Shown here in pieces: positions 30,528 through 30,806 of a stretch of DNA of 30,806 bases. Numbering within the stretch: the stretch's first letter is position 1; the number at the start of each line of letters is the position of its first letter. The notes below the pieces were generated by a model that worked only from the letters and a program-made list of their open reading frames with translations, was not told the DNA's origin and searched no databases. Both the position numbers and the translations under genes were made by a program. The stretch comes from a virus: positions 1-30,806 of IMG/VR virus record IMGVR_UViG_3300034104_000841. The stretch is one strand, 5' to 3'.

Positions 30528-30806
30528 GTGTAGTCATCCCCGGCGTATTCGTAGTCATCGCCTTCGACCAGCAAAATTGGCGCTATCTGTGGTTTTTCTG
30601 CAATTTCGAGGGTATTTTGGGGGGTTTCAGCCTCCAAAACGATGGTTTTTGCAGGGTTTTGGCCCACCGTTGGGATGTTAATTGTGATCGAAAAACCGGG
30701 TCCGGCACTCGAATTTGCAGTGTTTTTGGGCTTCAAATCGCCCCAATCGACCAGATTTTCGAGGATTTTTGCCCTCACAGCCGCTGGAACGTCTGGGTCT
30801 CGGGCC
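30524..30806 (-). CDS. Probable small terminase subunit, C-terminal part, runs off right edge
   Basis: A frame of 94 codons stays open to the window edge (ARDPDVPAAVRAKILENLVD near the edge), so the true start is outside; a GTG at 30778 is internal and not convincing as a start. The visible part has a helical piece with DWGDLKPKN, a low-complexity stretch and an acidic C-terminus (EGDDYEYAGDDYT). The acidic tail and ATGA coupling to the large terminase suggest a small terminase, which recognises DNA and regulates TerL. The DNA-binding domain is not in view, so the assignment rests mostly on position. Confidence 0.65.
   Translation of the reverse strand, partial: ARDPDVPAAVRAKILENLVDWGDLKPKNTANSSAGPGFSITINIPTVGQNPAKTIVLEAETPQNTLEIAEKPQIAPILLVEGDDYEYAGDDYT

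Noticed and set aside
1-30806. tRNA genes, CRISPR arrays, insertion sequences, attachment sites
   Set aside because: By eye no cloverleaf, direct-repeat array, transposase or integrase is present; a tRNAscan-type search was not possible, so short RNAs cannot be fully excluded.

Overview
The window is one continuous stretch of a tailed-phage genome (or metagenomic viral contig). Every supported gene lies on the minus strand, so transcription runs from right to left. The capsid, terminase, nozzle-like and internal-virion genes follow a T7-like order, which suggests a podovirus-type particle. A spanin pair with an outer-membrane lipoprotein implies a Gram-negative host. No RNA polymerase, replication or integrase gene is in view, and the genes at both edges are cut off. 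Host and habitat cannot be read directly. The heme oxygenase/bilin reductase pair resembles cassettes reported from uncultured aquatic viruses, so an aquatic bacterium is the best guess.

Layout in transcription order. Packaging and head (30.8-23.4 kb): end of a probable small terminase, large terminase, an unknown structural protein, portal, a small coiled-coil protein, scaffold, and major capsid protein followed by a strong UUCG-loop terminator, then a small basic/Pro-rich protein. Connector and fibres (23.4-16.5 kb): two adaptor-like proteins, a BppU-like protein, a repeat-rich 465-aa protein, several small virion proteins, and a large fibre with four carbohydrate-binding-like repeats, a beta-helix and a very Cys-rich C-terminus. 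Accessory cassette (16.4-12.0 kb): two unrecognised genes, a 2OG-Fe(II) oxygenase, a radical SAM/SPASM maturase, a heme oxygenase and a ferredoxin-dependent bilin reductase, nearly all overlapping or abutting. Lysis block (11.9-8.9 kb): a dense run of tiny membrane proteins (four of 26-57 aa were found by reading start/stop overlaps), a lipoprotein, a holin candidate, Rz/Rz1 and a GH19-type endolysin. Tail tip and ejection (8.9 kb to the left edge): nozzle-like protein, a fibronectin/coiled-coil tip protein, a gp13-position GNAT-like protein and three internal virion proteins.

The most interesting part is the accessory cassette inside the late structural operon. Heme oxygenase plus a PcyA/PcyX-type reductase would convert host heme to a phycobilin. 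The SPASM maturase and 2OG oxygenase are protein- or peptide-modifying enzyme types. The fibre just upstream ends with seven cysteines in its last 50 residues (ending YNCNCNC), a plausible but unproven modification target. A working hypothesis is that the phage modifies, and perhaps chromophorylates, its own fibre; simpler alternatives (iron release, host bilin signalling) remain open.
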